The notes under the pieces: generated by a model
Database searches by the model: none
Seen by the model: only the letters and a program-made list of their open reading frames with translations
What the model was told of the DNA's origin: nothing
Made by a program: the position numbers and the translations under genes
From: Pseudomonadota bacterium
Lineage (GTDB): Bacteria > Desulfobacterota > Binatia > Binatales > Binataceae
NCBI GenBank assembly: GCA_021325025.1
Contig: JAJPHZ010000025.1
Coordinates: forward strand, 62,001 to 126,000
Direction of reading: 5' to 3'
Length of the DNA: 64,000 bases
Shown here: positions 54,649-63,719 of the stretch, one piece after another
How the letters are laid out: every line of letters begins with the position of its first letter
Position numbering within the stretch: the first letter of the stretch is position 1

Positions 54649-55505
54649 CTCCACGCGCTTTCCATGCGCAGCAATCTGCGCCGCTGATGTTTGCGCACGA
54701 ATCTGACCAGCTCCGGTTCCGCGGTTCGCGGCTCGTTGCGCAGGCAGGCGGCGACATAGCCGCCGATGAGCAGAATCCCGGCCAGGCCTACCGGTGCTGA
54801 CAAGGCGCGGCGCGCCGCGCGCGCGGCCAGGAACAGCGGCGAATAGCCGGCATGATACGCGGCGCGTCCGCCGGCAAGGAGCACGCGCCAGCGTCCGTCG
54901 GCACTGCCCAGGGGCCGATGGTGAATCGCGGTGATGTGGGCAAAGCTGTGCGTTTTGAAGTTGCGCATCATCGCCCGCGTCTCATCGATAGTGTCCCATC
55001 CCGGACCGGCTTCCAGGCCGCCGATCGCCTCGAAGCATTGGCGCGAGTACATCTTGGTGGCGCCGCGCACGTGAAAGGCAGGAAGGCGGTTGCAAACCAG
55101 TGCGCGGCCGCGGCGTTCGAGCAAAACGGCGCCGGCGACGCCCAATGCGGGGTCGCGTTGGAACTCCTCCAGCAGCGACTCCACGAACTGCGGTCCAAAG
55201 CTGATATCAGCGTCCAGGCGTAGGATGTAATCGGCGTCGCGCCACACCTCGCGTACCAGATGGCGCATCACAATCGACGCGCCGCCGCGTTTGCGCACCG
55301 GCTCGCGTTTTAGGTGGCGGACGTCGATCCACGGATGCTCATCGGCGGCGGCGTCGGCGAGCGCAGGGGTTGCGTCGGCGGAGCCGTCGTCGATGATGAT
55401 CCAGCGCCGCGGCCGCACGCTCTGGCGCACCATCGACTCGATCAGAAAAGGTAAAAAGCGCTCCTCGTCCCTGGCGGGTGTGATTGCTACATACGTCATG
55501 TTCAT
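54645..55505 (-). CDS. family 2 glycosyltransferase
   Basis: 286 residues. GT-A fold start VAITPARDEERFLPFLIESM, WIIIDDGSADAT, and LRLDADISFG holding the DxD-type metal site; GGLEAGPGWDTIDETR is the acceptor-side block. A hydrophobic segment near residue 235 (LAGILLIGGYVAACL) suggests membrane attachment. It adds a sugar to a lipid-linked precursor. Eleven bases separate it from the O-antigen ligase gene. Confidence 0.85.
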   Translation of the reverse strand: MNMTYVAITPARDEERFLPFLIESMVRQSVRPRRWIIIDDGSADATPALADAAADEHPWIDVRHLKREPVRKRGGASIVMRHLVREVWRDADYILRLDADISFGPQFVESLLEEFQRDPALGVAGAVLLERRGRALVCNRLPAFHVRGATKMYSRQCFEAIGGLEAGPGWDTIDETRAMMRNFKTHSFAHITAIHHRPLGSADGRWRVLLAGGRAAYHAGYSPLFLAARAARRALSAPVGLAGILLIGGYVAACLRNEPRTAEPELVRFVRKHQRRRLLRMESAWR

Positions 55506-55515
55506 TTGTGCTACT

Positions 55516-56976
55516 TTAAGTTTCTAACCGGCTGCCCCAGCCATCTCCCCGGTCGGGCAAGGGCAGGAAGGGCGAGGCACAAAAGCTAAAGAGCTGGTGC
55601 TGTTGATGTTTTGCGCCGCGACATTCCAGTCGTTGCCGCTCGGCAAATGCCCAGCACAGCGTCACTAGCAGCCCGACCGCGTAACGACAGTCGCCGGCCG
55701 TCGTTTCGACCATGTTCAAGATCAGGACCGGCACCACCACCAACAGGAACATGCGCTTTAGCCTCCAGGAGTCTTCCTTGCGGCGCAGGGCCCACAGCCA
55801 GGGCCGGATGAAAAAGAACATCCAGAAGGCGAAGGCGGGAACGCCGACTCCGACCGCGCGCGACAGATAGCCGTTGTGAAGCGAGCTGTGAGGGCCTTCC
55901 TCCCACGGTCCCCACCAGAGCGGAAAATACCTGCTCTGCAAAATCTGGCCTTCCACCTCGAAGCCCCATCCGAGCAGGGGCCGCTCGCCGATCTGCGCGA
56001 GGGCGAATTTCCACACGTCGGTGCGGCCGGTCAGGGTCGAGACTTCGCCGCGGGTGAAATAATGGGGTGCTATGCGGGCGGCGGCCGCGAACATCAGCAC
56101 CGCTGCGGCCAGGCACAATGGCACGGCGCGCCAGCGGTAGCGCCACAGCAGGTAGGCCGACGCGCCGACCGCCAGGCCCACGAAGGGCGAGCGCGAATCG
56201 GCCATCGCCGCCATTGCAATCGCCGCCGCGGCTTCCAGCGCGATCCAGATTCTCTGACGGCGTGAAGCCGAGTTCCACACCACGGCCGCCGCCGCGACGG
56301 TGGCAAGCATCGCTTCGCCGACCTGGTTGGGTGAACTGAAGAAGCCACGGAAACGCTCCATGGCGCTCAGTTCCTCCGCGCTCCACGCCAGCTCGTGCGG
56401 CGCGGTGAGCAGGGTCGCGGCAAGCCCGATCCACACCGCGCCCAGGCCTGCCAGAAACCACTTGAAGAGCCGCTCCATGCCGCGCCGGTCCTTCATCTCG
56501 GTGGCGATCCTGACCGACACGACGAAGATCAGAATCGCCGCCGTGACGCGCGCCAGCGAGTAGCCCGGCAGCAGCGAGTAGGTGATGCTCACCGCGCCCC
56601 ATCCGAGATACAGCATGTAGTCGCGGAAACCGCCGCGCCATAGCATCGGATTGCGCAGCGAGCCGATCGCCGCCGGTGCGCAGAACAGGAGCAGCAGCGG
56701 ATACCTGATGATGAAGCGCTGCTCTTCGGTAACGGGCAGCACCGTGGCCGAGCACAGCAGTTCGATCATCACCAGCGCGCACAGCAGGTGGGCGCCATCG
56801 CCCTGCACGCGCCAGGCCGCCCACAGCACAAACGCCGCGCCGGCTGCCAGCGCCATCGCGCCGGCGGCGGCCGGCGAACCCAGGGCGGTCAGCACGGCAA
56901 GCCCGAACAGCGCGGCGGCGGCCAGGACCGGAACAAGGGAGGGGTCGTTGCGGGCAAAGGACGGATCAGAGCGCAA
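55516..56976 (-). CDS. O-antigen ligase / polymerase-like membrane protein
   Basis: 486 residues from TTG 56976, overlapping the upstream gene; the first 20 residues are unsure. It has about eleven hydrophobic helices. A large external loop holds TGRTDVWKFALAQIGERPLLGWGFEVEG and PHSSLHNGYL, the GR...GxGxG and HNxxL pattern of the Wzy/WaaL superfamily. The protein either polymerises repeat units or ligates the polymer to a lipid or protein. It is in a chain of overlapping genes. Confidence 0.85.
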   Translation of the reverse strand: MRSDPSFARNDPSLVPVLAAAALFGLAVLTALGSPAAAGAMALAAGAAFVLWAAWRVQGDGAHLLCALVMIELLCSATVLPVTEEQRFIIRYPLLLLFCAPAAIGSLRNPMLWRGGFRDYMLYLGWGAVSITYSLLPGYSLARVTAAILIFVVSVRIATEMKDRRGMERLFKWFLAGLGAVWIGLAATLLTAPHELAWSAEELSAMERFRGFFSSPNQVGEAMLATVAAAAVVWNSASRRQRIWIALEAAAAIAMAAMADSRSPFVGLAVGASAYLLWRYRWRAVPLCLAAAVLMFAAAARIAPHYFTRGEVSTLTGRTDVWKFALAQIGERPLLGWGFEVEGQILQSRYFPLWWGPWEEGPHSSLHNGYLSRAVGVGVPAFAFWMFFFIRPWLWALRRKEDSWRLKRMFLLVVVPVLILNMVETTAGDCRYAVGLLVTLCWAFAERQRLECRGAKHQQHQLFSFCASPFLPLPDRGDGWGSRLET

Positions 56977-58435
56977 TGCCGGCCGCCTCCGTCATCGCGT
57001 CCGGCCGCGCCGGCGCATCGGCCGCCGGCACAGGCGCGGCGATCACTTCGCCGGCAATCTGCTCGAGCGACAGCGGCCGCAAGCCTTTTTCGCGCGCGAA
57101 CGCCAGTACCTCATCAAAATGTAGAGATACCGGTTCCCACGGCTTGTAGATGCCGGCGAAACGCCGCAGCCCGACTTCGAAAGGATGCGCGGCGGCGATA
57201 ATCGGCAGGTCCAGCGCCGCCTCGGCCAGCAGGCGGGCGCGCGTCAGCTCGGCGGCAAGATAGCGGCGCAGCGTCGGCAGGGTGTCGCAGTACGCTTCAT
57301 GTTGAAAGGTCGAATAACGCATAAACGCGGGCAGCCGGGGGCGAATGCCGGGCCGCGGCTCGCCGTGAAATACGGCCGCGCCAAAACCGGCGTCGCGCAA
57401 AAAGGCCAACATTCTCGCGTCGACCTCTTGAAAGGGCAGAATCATGATGGGCTGGAAGCGCACGGTGTAACGGCGGCAGATGTCGGCGATCAGCCGCAGC
57501 CCCCGCTCATGGTCAACGGATGGCTGCCTGAGCAGGCGATGATCGACGTGGCGCAGCAGCCCGTGCCAGACGAAACCGGTGTTGAACTCCTTGAGCGCGT
57601 TGATGTAGCGGATGCTGGGGCGGCTATGGTCGGGGGTCCAGGCGAAATCGACGTGCGTCCCCGCACAGGCGCGTTCAATCTGCGTCAGCCAGCGGGTAAC
57701 TCTGGCGGCGTTGAAGTAGTCCAGGTTGCGCGGCCGATCGTCGAGCACCAAATTGTAGGCGCCCACCGCATCGGCGGCGCGGCCCGTCACACGGTTGACG
57801 GCGGCCAGCACGCCCACGTCGAAGCATCGCGCCTGCGCATCCGCCATTCGCCTGACGATCGGTGTCATCGCGCCCGCCGGGGTCTGATCGGGCAGCAGGT
57901 CGTAGATGACGGCGCCGCGGCCATGGGTAAGCGCGAGGATGAAGGGGAAAGCTGGGGCGCCGGTTCTCAATCCGTAAACCAATGGTTCCAGCGCCCCCTC
58001 GATGACGCGTGCGGCGGGCAGGTCGATGGCCGTGTTCGCGCTTTCATTTCTCAACACCTTTGGCAGCAGCGCATGGTCCGGAAATCGGTAGCCGCTGGCG
58101 TGCTCGGCGCCGGCGGCTACGAAGCTGCCGCGCGCAAAAGGGGCCAGCGAGCACGGTCGGCCGGGTGCAAAACCGCCTCGCACGTAAAGCGTTGCGCCGC
58201 CGTGCACGACGGCGCGCAGCGCGCACGCCTGGACGTCATCCAGCGAAAGCAGCGTGGGACAGGACGCCGCGAGCAGCACCCGCGGGCCGAGGCCGACCGG
58301 GCCAAACGCGCTCGCAGCGAGATCGATTCGCCGGCAGCGCAGGCCGCGCAGCGCGGCCCATTGATAGGCCAGCAGCGGAAAGCGCTCGCGCCGCGTATCG
58401 GCAAGCAACACGCAAATGGGAGCGGGTGAGTTCAA
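56966..58435 (-). CDS. divergent NodB/CE4-like protein, paralogue of the one at 24402-25796
   Basis: 489 residues from TTG 58435 (GGGGAGG seven bases upstream), overlapping the dehydrogenase stop. An N-terminal alpha/beta domain (ICVLLADTRRERFPLLAY, ATLYVRGGF) precedes VLDDRPRNLDYF, HVDFAWTPDHSRPS, GFVWHGLLRHVDHR, PIMILPFQEVD and PIIAAAHPFEVGLRRF. The same blocks in the same order occur in the sulfolactate operon. A deacetylase-like fold on a glycan is likely, but the Asp-His-His triad is not in the standard spacing. Confidence 0.65.
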   Translation of the reverse strand: MNSPAPICVLLADTRRERFPLLAYQWAALRGLRCRRIDLAASAFGPVGLGPRVLLAASCPTLLSLDDVQACALRAVVHGGATLYVRGGFAPGRPCSLAPFARGSFVAAGAEHASGYRFPDHALLPKVLRNESANTAIDLPAARVIEGALEPLVYGLRTGAPAFPFILALTHGRGAVIYDLLPDQTPAGAMTPIVRRMADAQARCFDVGVLAAVNRVTGRAADAVGAYNLVLDDRPRNLDYFNAARVTRWLTQIERACAGTHVDFAWTPDHSRPSIRYINALKEFNTGFVWHGLLRHVDHRLLRQPSVDHERGLRLIADICRRYTVRFQPIMILPFQEVDARMLAFLRDAGFGAAVFHGEPRPGIRPRLPAFMRYSTFQHEAYCDTLPTLRRYLAAELTRARLLAEAALDLPIIAAAHPFEVGLRRFAGIYKPWEPVSLHFDEVLAFAREKGLRPLSLEQIAGEVIAAPVPAADAPARPDAMTEAAGIAL

Positions 58436-59196
58436 GCCTGCGCCTCCCCGGCCGTTTGCACCGCTTCGCGATGCAGTTCCCGGGCGCGGCGGCGATTGGA
58501 ATCAAGCACGGCGTCGAGCAGCGGCGAGCGGCCGATCTGCTGCAGCAGATTGATGTTGGGAATCACGCAATGGCCGCCGATAAAGCCCGGGAAATAACGC
58601 ACCCGCGGCAGGAAGCCGACTTGGTCGAAGAAAGTGACGGCTTGATCGTAATCGGCGCCGGTCGCACCGGCCCAACGATTGAGTTCCTGGGCAAAGGCGA
58701 TCAGGACGCCGAAGTAGGTCGTTTCCGCAAGTTTGGCCAGTTCCAGGGTTTCAGGCCGGTCCAGGCGGCGGGTTTTGATGCCAGCCAGGCGGAAGTGGCG
58801 TTGGGCGCGCCGTGCGGTCGGCCCGTCGCAGGCGGCTACAAACTTCCTGTAGCGGAGCAGATCCTGGACCATGCGAACATGCTTGCCGCGCACCGGACTG
58901 TAGGCCACGGGCCGCCCCGAGCGGCGCGCGATCGATCGGGTGGTGCCGGGCAGCACGGTGCTGTTGACGACGGTCAGAGCGGGTTTGAAGCGCTGGATAT
59001 AGGACAGCGCGATTTGCTCGAACTGCTCGCGTCCGGTGAACGGAACGCACAGGTGCATGATTTCAACCGGGTCGCTGAAGTTGCGCGGTTCGATATCGTG
59101 CCGCAGGACAGGGCCGGTGCGTTCGAGCACCTCGGCCAGCGCGCCGCCGACCTCCCCCAATCCTACTACCAGGGTCTTGCCTTCTTCCTGCACCAA
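58432..59196 (-). CDS. short UDP-glucose/GDP-mannose dehydrogenase-like protein
   Basis: 254 residues, against 400-450 for the family. The Rossmann start LVVGLGEVGGAL, a central VVNSTVLPGTT, YSPVRGKH, LAKLAETTYFG helix and GFIGGHCVIPN with the position of the catalytic Cys are all present. The C-terminal UDP-binding domain is absent, and the overlap with the next gene shows no room for it. It may bind a different nucleotide-sugar, or act with a partner. TTG 59196 or GTG 59193 is the start. Confidence 0.7.
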   Translation of the reverse strand: MVQEEGKTLVVGLGEVGGALAEVLERTGPVLRHDIEPRNFSDPVEIMHLCVPFTGREQFEQIALSYIQRFKPALTVVNSTVLPGTTRSIARRSGRPVAYSPVRGKHVRMVQDLLRYRKFVAACDGPTARRAQRHFRLAGIKTRRLDRPETLELAKLAETTYFGVLIAFAQELNRWAGATGADYDQAVTFFDQVGFLPRVRYFPGFIGGHCVIPNINLLQQIGRSPLLDAVLDSNRRRARELHREAVQTAGEAQA

Positions 59197-60392
59197 GCCG
59201 CTCCTTGCGATTTATTCAAAAGCCAATCGACCGCCTCATAGTAGCGGCGCGACTGCCGCTCCCAACTGAGCTCGCTCACCTCCAGCGCGGCGAGTTTGGC
59301 CAGCGCGGCGCGCCGGCGCGGATGGTGGTAAAGTTCCTCGATCGCCCGCGCCAGGTCGGCGCCGTCGCCGGGGGTGAAGTAGCGCACCGCGCCGTCGCCG
59401 AAGTAGTGTTGGATAGTGCGCAGGCGCGCCGCGATCACTGGAACACCCAGAGTAGCGAATTCCAACAATTTGACAGGGAGCATCAGCTGCGTGGCGCGGG
59501 TGGCGTGATTGGGCACCAGGCCCGCGGCCGCGGTGCGGAGCAGATCGGGCAGCCGATGGATCGGCACCGGGTCTTCGAAAGTGACCGCCGCACGCAGGTC
59601 AAGGCGTCGGCACAGCGACTTGATTTCCCCCAGGTAGTCGCCCGCTCCGATGATGCGCAGCCGCACGTCGGGCAAACGGCGATGTAACAGCGCCATCGCA
59701 TGGAGCGCGGTATCCAGTCCCAGGCGGCGTGTGACCGTGCCATGGCACACCACGGTGAAAGAAGCCGGCGCGCCGGCGTCGGCGTCCTGATTGGCCGCGG
59801 CGTCGGGCGCCATGGGTTTGAAGATGCGCGGATCGGGGCCGTTGGTCACCACGACGATCTTGTGCTCGGGGATGCCGGCCTGGCGCAGCCGTTGGGCGTG
59901 CAGGTCGTGCACCGCCAGCACGCAATCGGCCAGGCGCGCGCTCAGGCGCTCGCCCGCCATCAGTATCCGCGCGCCCAAACGCGCGCGGCGGCCGTCGAAT
60001 TTGTCCATGTACAGTTCGGGCATCGTGTCGTGAATGTCGAGAATGGTGCGCGACCCGAACAGCCGACAGGGCAGGGCGCTCAGGATCGCTTCATCAGGCA
60101 TCGTGCAGACGATCACCAGGTCGTAGGGCGCCTTGAGGCTGCGGCGCAGCGCGGTCGTGCCGGCGCGCAGGAAAAAGCTCAGGTAGCTGCGCAGGTAGCC
60201 CGCCCGGCTGGGGCCGCGATAGCGCGGCAGTGGGATGCCCAGGATGGTAACGCCGTCGGCATCGGCGGCCGGCTCGGGCGCAAGGCAGATGACCTCGACC
60301 AGATCGCCGCGGCGGCTCAACGCTTCGGCCTGGCGTTTGACCCGCCCGTCGTGCCCGTAGGTGGTGTAGGCGATGATCAGGACGCGCGCCAC
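59166..60392 (-). CDS. family 4 glycosyltransferase
   Basis: 408 residues from GTG 60392; the frame is open further upstream but this start begins the Rossmann strand ARVLIIAYTTYGHDGRVKRQ. ILDIHDTMPELYMDKF, VVTNGPDPRIFKP and the C-terminal domain with ATQLMLPVKLLEFATLGVPVIA (the E-x7-E region) fit GT-B GT4 enzymes. It adds a sugar to the lipid-linked repeat unit in the cytoplasm. It sits two bases from the deacetylase gene. Confidence 0.85.
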   Translation of the reverse strand: MARVLIIAYTTYGHDGRVKRQAEALSRRGDLVEVICLAPEPAADADGVTILGIPLPRYRGPSRAGYLRSYLSFFLRAGTTALRRSLKAPYDLVIVCTMPDEAILSALPCRLFGSRTILDIHDTMPELYMDKFDGRRARLGARILMAGERLSARLADCVLAVHDLHAQRLRQAGIPEHKIVVVTNGPDPRIFKPMAPDAAANQDADAGAPASFTVVCHGTVTRRLGLDTALHAMALLHRRLPDVRLRIIGAGDYLGEIKSLCRRLDLRAAVTFEDPVPIHRLPDLLRTAAAGLVPNHATRATQLMLPVKLLEFATLGVPVIAARLRTIQHYFGDGAVRYFTPGDGADLARAIEELYHHPRRRAALAKLAALEVSELSWERQSRRYYEAVDWLLNKSQGAAWCRKKARPW

Positions 60393-60393
60393 A

Positions 60394-61608
60394 TCAACTC
60401 CAGGCCAGCAGGGGTTGCGTACAAAGCGGACGCGCGGCGGCGCGGTGCGCGTAGGGCCCGGCGATTTGCGGACGGCCGCCGCTGGTTTCAAGCCGCAGCC
60501 CGGCGCGTTGGCGCCACCATGCGCTGACTTCGGAGGGCAGCGCGCGCCATGCCGCGGGCAGGTCGGCGAGCCGTCTGAGCAGTTCGCTGTATGCGTACAG
60601 GCCCCGGCCGGCGGCGGAATAATCCGGATGGGTCAGGGCAAGGATCATCGCGCCGCGCGCGGCCAGCCAGTTCACTTTATCCATCCAGATCGGAACCGGA
60701 TCGCGGCGCAGCAGGTTGATGAGTGTATGATCCTGCGCCAAAGTGTAGGGTAGCTCGACCAGGCCGCCGATGAAGTAGGGAAAGATCGAGCACGAGCCGC
60801 CGGGCTGGGGTTCGAACGGGTCGGTGTCGGCGAAGCTGGAATCGTGGTCGAAGTCCATTTCGCCCAGCCACCGGGCATTGCGCAGGGTCGAAGGGGAGCG
60901 GAACCCGCGCAGGCCGTGCTCGAATGCCAACGCCTGCACCCGCGGCGCAAGGTCGAGAAAGTGCAGGCGGCTGCGAAACAGCATCCCGTCGTGACGCAGC
61001 CCGTGCGCGCCGAACTCGAAGCCGCGGCGGCGCAGGCGCTGTACGCGCCGCCAGTCGATTGGATACTGATCAAGGGGGAGGTTCCAGGCCGAGCGGAAGC
61101 CGAAGCGCTCCTCCAGCTCCGCCATCACCTCCATCCGCTCAAACCCGGCCGGGCTTTCCACGTCGTGGGTCAGGACGACACAGCAGGAATAATCGCGCGG
61201 CCAAAAACCGATGTGCCATGCCTGGCGCGCGGCGCTCAGCTCCATCGCGCGCAGTATCCAATCGCGCTGGAAGAGCAGCAACGCATCTTCGCTGGGCCAG
61301 TTGGGAAATGCCCGGCGGCGCTGCAGCCGAACCGCCAGCGACCTGATGAGGCAGCGCACGCCGGCAGGAATAAAGTCCTTGACCGCGTAATACAGGTTGA
61401 TCTTCAAGCGCTGCGCCTCAGCCTTCGCGCCGCGGTAGCGCTCCAGCAGATACCAGTCTGAGATCAGCTCCGAGCAGACCAGATCCGTGGGTCCGACGAT
61501 GGCGCGCCAGTCTTCAGGCGGCTTCCAAAAAGAAAATGCGTCATTGGCCGGCCTGAGATCGCGCCTGCAAGGCGGCGCGTCCTGCGCCAGCGTCGCGACC
61601 AGGTTCAT
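60394..61608 (-). CDS. NodB-like polysaccharide deacetylase with N-terminal extension
   Basis: 404 residues from ATG 61608, overlapping the FemAB-like stop by ATGA. The first 140 residues are a helical extension. CCVVLTHDVESP (Asp149 and neighbours) and FGAHGLRHDGML (His202, His206) are CE4 motifs; FRSPSTLRN and DSSFADTDPFEPQPGG follow. This subgroup (often DUF3473-neighbour type) is common in exopolysaccharide operons. It should act on the same polymer as the other deacetylases of the locus. Confidence 0.78.
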   Translation of the reverse strand: MNLVATLAQDAPPCRRDLRPANDAFSFWKPPEDWRAIVGPTDLVCSELISDWYLLERYRGAKAEAQRLKINLYYAVKDFIPAGVRCLIRSLAVRLQRRRAFPNWPSEDALLLFQRDWILRAMELSAARQAWHIGFWPRDYSCCVVLTHDVESPAGFERMEVMAELEERFGFRSAWNLPLDQYPIDWRRVQRLRRRGFEFGAHGLRHDGMLFRSRLHFLDLAPRVQALAFEHGLRGFRSPSTLRNARWLGEMDFDHDSSFADTDPFEPQPGGSCSIFPYFIGGLVELPYTLAQDHTLINLLRRDPVPIWMDKVNWLAARGAMILALTHPDYSAAGRGLYAYSELLRRLADLPAAWRALPSEVSAWWRQRAGLRLETSGGRPQIAGPYAHRAAARPLCTQPLLAWS

Positions 61609-62666
61609 GCCAGATACCTGTAGAGGGCGGAGCCGAGCGTCCGGGTTGCGAATCCGGGCAGCCGCCGCCATACCTGCGACAGCATCAGCATCGGTCCCGA
61701 CAGGACCTCGGCGCTGATGCGGCCGGGCGCTTGCGGATAGAAGCTGTAGGGCAGCGGTACGGCTTGCGCGCCGGCTTCCATCTTGAACCGCACCAGGCCT
61801 GCGTTGCGCGCGTCGGTGCGGCCCAGATTGAGCGCGCGCGCCATTGCCGCATGCCGCTCGATCATGCTCCAGGTCAGCAAGTGGGCCGCGCCCGAAGAGC
61901 AGCCCAAGCGGCGCGCGCTCCATTTGTAGTGCAGGCAGTCGAACGCCTTCAGCGCGATGCCGGCCGCGACGACGCGGCCCTTTTCGGTCGCCGACCAGAT
62001 TTCCAGGTCGCCGACGGGACTGAACAACGCCAGCGCCCGCTTGAAGAAGCGCAGCGGTTGCACGGGCAGACCCTTGCGATGGCGGGTTTCGGCCATCAGT
62101 TGGTAGAAGGTGTAGAGGTCGTCGATGCTTGAGCCGCAGCGCACCGACAAGCCGTTTTGTATTGCGCGGCGAACCTGGCGGCGAAAATGCGAGGCGGTGC
62201 GGCGCGACAGTTCCGCCCGCGGGCGAGTCAGATCGATCACCCATTCGTCGAAGCAATTGGCCACCTGCCAGGGCGCAGGCAGGGCGGCGCCGCGGATTTC
62301 GTATCCCCCGCGCGCCATCGGGCGCCCCGCCAAAGCCTCCAACAGCACCGGCACTATCGCCGGCTCCACGGCCAGCGGCGGACAGGCGTCGGAAAACGGC
62401 AGCGCTACGATGCGCGGGCGCAAGGCATTGGCGCTGCGCGCCAGCAGGCAGGCGGCGAGCAATTCAGAGCCGGCAGCGATTGCAGCGACCAGGACTTCAA
62501 AGCCATAGGCCTGTTCCAGCAATCCGAGCCATCGCCCGTCATGATAAAGCGTGGCGCCGTTGGCGCGCGCAGCGAGCTTGCTCCATGCCGACTGGCAGGC
62601 GGACCACGGCCGCACGAAAAACTCCTGGCGCGGCGGCGTCTCGACCCTTGCTGCCTGCCCGCTCAA
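61605..62666 (-). CDS. FemAB/CelD-like GNAT acyltransferase, paralogue of the one at 29924-30997
   Basis: 353 residues from TTG 62666 with GGAG upstream. It matches the other copy throughout: GATLYHDGRWLGLLEQAYGF, VALPFSDACPPLA, HFRRQVRRAI, LHYKWSARRLG, LNLGRTDARNAGLVRFKMEAG, and the ending FYPQAPGRISAEVLSG...SALYRYLA. Length and gene order are typical of FemAB-related proteins of polysaccharide loci. It probably acylates or aminoacylates the sugar polymer or its precursor. Confidence 0.75.
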   Translation of the reverse strand: MSGQAARVETPPRQEFFVRPWSACQSAWSKLAARANGATLYHDGRWLGLLEQAYGFEVLVAAIAAGSELLAACLLARSANALRPRIVALPFSDACPPLAVEPAIVPVLLEALAGRPMARGGYEIRGAALPAPWQVANCFDEWVIDLTRPRAELSRRTASHFRRQVRRAIQNGLSVRCGSSIDDLYTFYQLMAETRHRKGLPVQPLRFFKRALALFSPVGDLEIWSATEKGRVVAAGIALKAFDCLHYKWSARRLGCSSGAAHLLTWSMIERHAAMARALNLGRTDARNAGLVRFKMEAGAQAVPLPYSFYPQAPGRISAEVLSGPMLMLSQVWRRLPGFATRTLGSALYRYLA

Positions 62667-63181
62667 GCCCTTTCTCCTTGTGCCCCGGCGAAATCAACGC
62701 GGGGCGAGGCGCCAAAAGCGTGGCTTAACAGTTCGTGTGCGGTCGCAGCTTCCATCCAGGCAAAGGCTGCGGCGGCGGGCAGCACCGTCATTGCCAGTGC
62801 GGGGACACCGCGCGGTTGCAGGCTCGCGCACAGGACCGCGGCGCCGCGCACGCCTGCGCCGCAAAGGGCGGCGGTCTTCAGGCCGGGGATGATGGCTGCC
62901 GCAGCGCTGAAAAGATTGGCCCGCAGCATGTGGGCGGCGATTAGTTGACCGACGCCGCTGATGGTTAATTCGACCGCACTCATCGCGACGCTTACCGCCA
63001 GGCCCCCGCGTGCGGTGCAGACGACCGCGAGCGCCAGCACCACCATGGCGCCGCCGCGCACCACTTGGACGCCCGCTTCGCCCAGCACGTTGTCGCGCAC
63101 ACCGCGCGCGAACGCCTGCCGCAGCCGGGCGTCCGCGGGCCGGCGCTGTTTTTGGATCCGCTGCGGCCTTGAGAAATTCAC
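62663..63181 (-). pseudogene. C-terminal fragment of a polysaccharide flippase-like membrane protein
   Basis: 172 residues from GTG 63181 with two or three hydrophobic helices (MVVLALAVVCTARGGLAVSVA, the AAAIIPGLKTAALCGAGV region, and LAMTVLPAAAAFAWM). The pattern fits the last third of Wzx-type flippases (usually 400-500 residues), preceded by RLRQAFARGVRD. The N-terminal 250-300 residues are missing. A GGAG-led GTG start for a twelve-codon [10 protein letters not shown] peptide lies just upstream (63180-63215), perhaps the scar of a deletion. It could still be a small membrane protein. Confidence 0.45.
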
Positions 63182-63209
63182 GCCGCAATCCCGCCGAAGA
63201 TTGCGATCT

Positions 63210-63719
63210 TCACGGCTGCTCCGGGTCGATGCGCGGGGGCAGGCCGCGCAACCGGGCGGGCATCCCCAACACCGTGGCGCCTGCAGGGACGTCGCGGGTG
63301 ACCAGCGCACCGGCCGCGACCAACGCACCGGCGCCGATCTCCACGCCGCACATGATCACGGCGCCGCTGCCGATTGAAGCGCCGCGTCTGACCACGGTCT
63401 TCTCCAGCGTCCAGTCGCCGTCGCGCTGCGGCGTGCCGTCGGAATTGACCGCCCTGGGATAGCGGTCGTTGATGAAGATCACGCCATGGCCGATGAACAC
63501 TTCGTCTTCGATCTCCACCCCTGAGCAGACGAAGCTGTGGCTGGAAATTTTGCAGCGCGCGCCGATGCGTGCGCCGCGCTGAACCTCGACGAATGCTCCC
63601 AGGCGCGTACCTTCTCGGATCTCGCAGCCGTAGAGATTGACGAAGGGCGCCAGCCGGACGTCGGCGCCAAGCTTGACGTCGCCGGCCACGCACACGTTGG
63701 CAGGCAATGCCGGGGCCAT
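63210..63719 (-). CDS. hexapeptide-repeat sugar N-acetyltransferase (WbpD/WlbB-like)
   Basis: 169 residues from ATG 63719, overlapping the oxidoreductase stop by ATGA. Left-handed beta-helix hexapeptides run from [19 protein letters not shown] to [36 protein letters not shown] is the loop found in 3-amino-sugar acetyltransferases such as WbpD. It would acetylate a 3-amino-3-deoxy nucleotide-sugar. Its partner, a Gfo/Idh dehydrogenase as in WbpB, is directly upstream. Confidence 0.83.
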   Translation of the reverse strand: MAPALPANVCVAGDVKLGADVRLAPFVNLYGCEIREGTRLGAFVEVQRGARIGARCKISSHSFVCSGVEIEDEVFIGHGVIFINDRYPRAVNSDGTPQRDGDWTLEKTVVRRGASIGSGAVIMCGVEIGAGALVAAGALVTRDVPAGATVLGMPARLRGLPPRIDPEQP

